Positions 6,641 through 6,674 of a stretch of DNA of 6,674 nt are shown here, one piece after another (the first letter of the stretch is position 1; each line of letters begins with the position of its first letter). The notes under the pieces were generated by a model that searched no databases, was not told where the DNA came from, and saw nothing but the letters and a program-made list of their open reading frames with translations. This stretch comes from VMCP01 sp964415065 (GTDB lineage Bacteria; Bacteroidota; Bacteroidia; NS11-12g; UBA955), in assembly GCA_964415065.1 (NCBI GenBank), contig CAYPYX010000103.1, positions 1 to 6,674 of the forward strand, in the 5' to 3' direction. The translations under genes were made by a program, and so were the position numbers.

Positions 6641-6674
6641 ATGAGCGTTGTGAAAACCTGGAAAATCATTTATC
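6641..6674 (+). CDS. probable start of a gene cut by the window edge
   Basis: An ATG at 6641 opens a frame reading Met-Ser-Val-Val-Lys-Thr-Trp-Lys-Ile-Ile-Tyr with no stop before the window ends. A -7-type promoter element precedes it at a suitable distance. A basic start followed by hydrophobic residues could be the beginning of a signal peptide or membrane segment, but 11 codons are too few to name a family. The 230 bp between the PASTA stop and this ATG are AT-rich. They hold the short +1-frame ORF and the -7 element; no convincing terminator is seen. Confidence 0.4.
   Translation, partial: MSVVKTWKIIY

Overview
The window looks like chromosomal DNA from a member of the Bacteroidota, probably Flavobacteriales or a relative. 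The evidence is the AT-rich composition, the TAnnTTTG-type -7 promoter elements, the lack of clear Shine-Dalgarno sequences before starts, and a stand-alone PASTA protein directly behind a D-Ala--D-Ala ligase gene. The taxonomic call is inference; there is no rRNA here. I see no mobile elements, tRNAs, CRISPR arrays or phage genes.

Layout. Positions 1-350 (+) hold the C-terminal end of an alpha/beta hydrolase. A 142-bp convergent gap follows, with a weak hairpin and a short duplication of the 3' end of the next gene. On the minus strand, a leucyl aminopeptidase (1550-2977) is followed by a PdxA vitamin B6 enzyme (493-1563). The two overlap by 14 bp, so they form a two-gene operon. A 77-bp divergent spacer separates them from a plus-strand operon: a 917-residue protein made of two D-Ala--D-Ala ligase-like halves (3055-5808), then a membrane-anchored two-PASTA-domain protein (5805-6410) coupled through a GTGA stop/start overlap. 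A roughly 230-bp gap follows, and a new plus-strand gene probably begins at 6641 and runs off the edge.

How the genes fit together. The ligase and PASTA proteins both point to peptidoglycan: the first to making the D-Ala-D-Ala (or related) end of the stem peptide in the cytoplasm, the second to a periplasmic peptidoglycan-binding role at the inner membrane. The aminopeptidase and PdxA are housekeeping enzymes with no obvious link to them.

The point of most interest is the double ligase. Both halves keep most ATP-grasp residues, but they have diverged at different key positions. The N half keeps the canonical Glu/Ser/Tyr substrate residues but has Asp in place of a metal-binding Glu. The C half keeps the metal ligands but has Cys and Phe where E. 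coli DdlB has Ser150 and Tyr216. Changes at those two positions are known to alter the dipeptide/depsipeptide specificity of Ddl enzymes.
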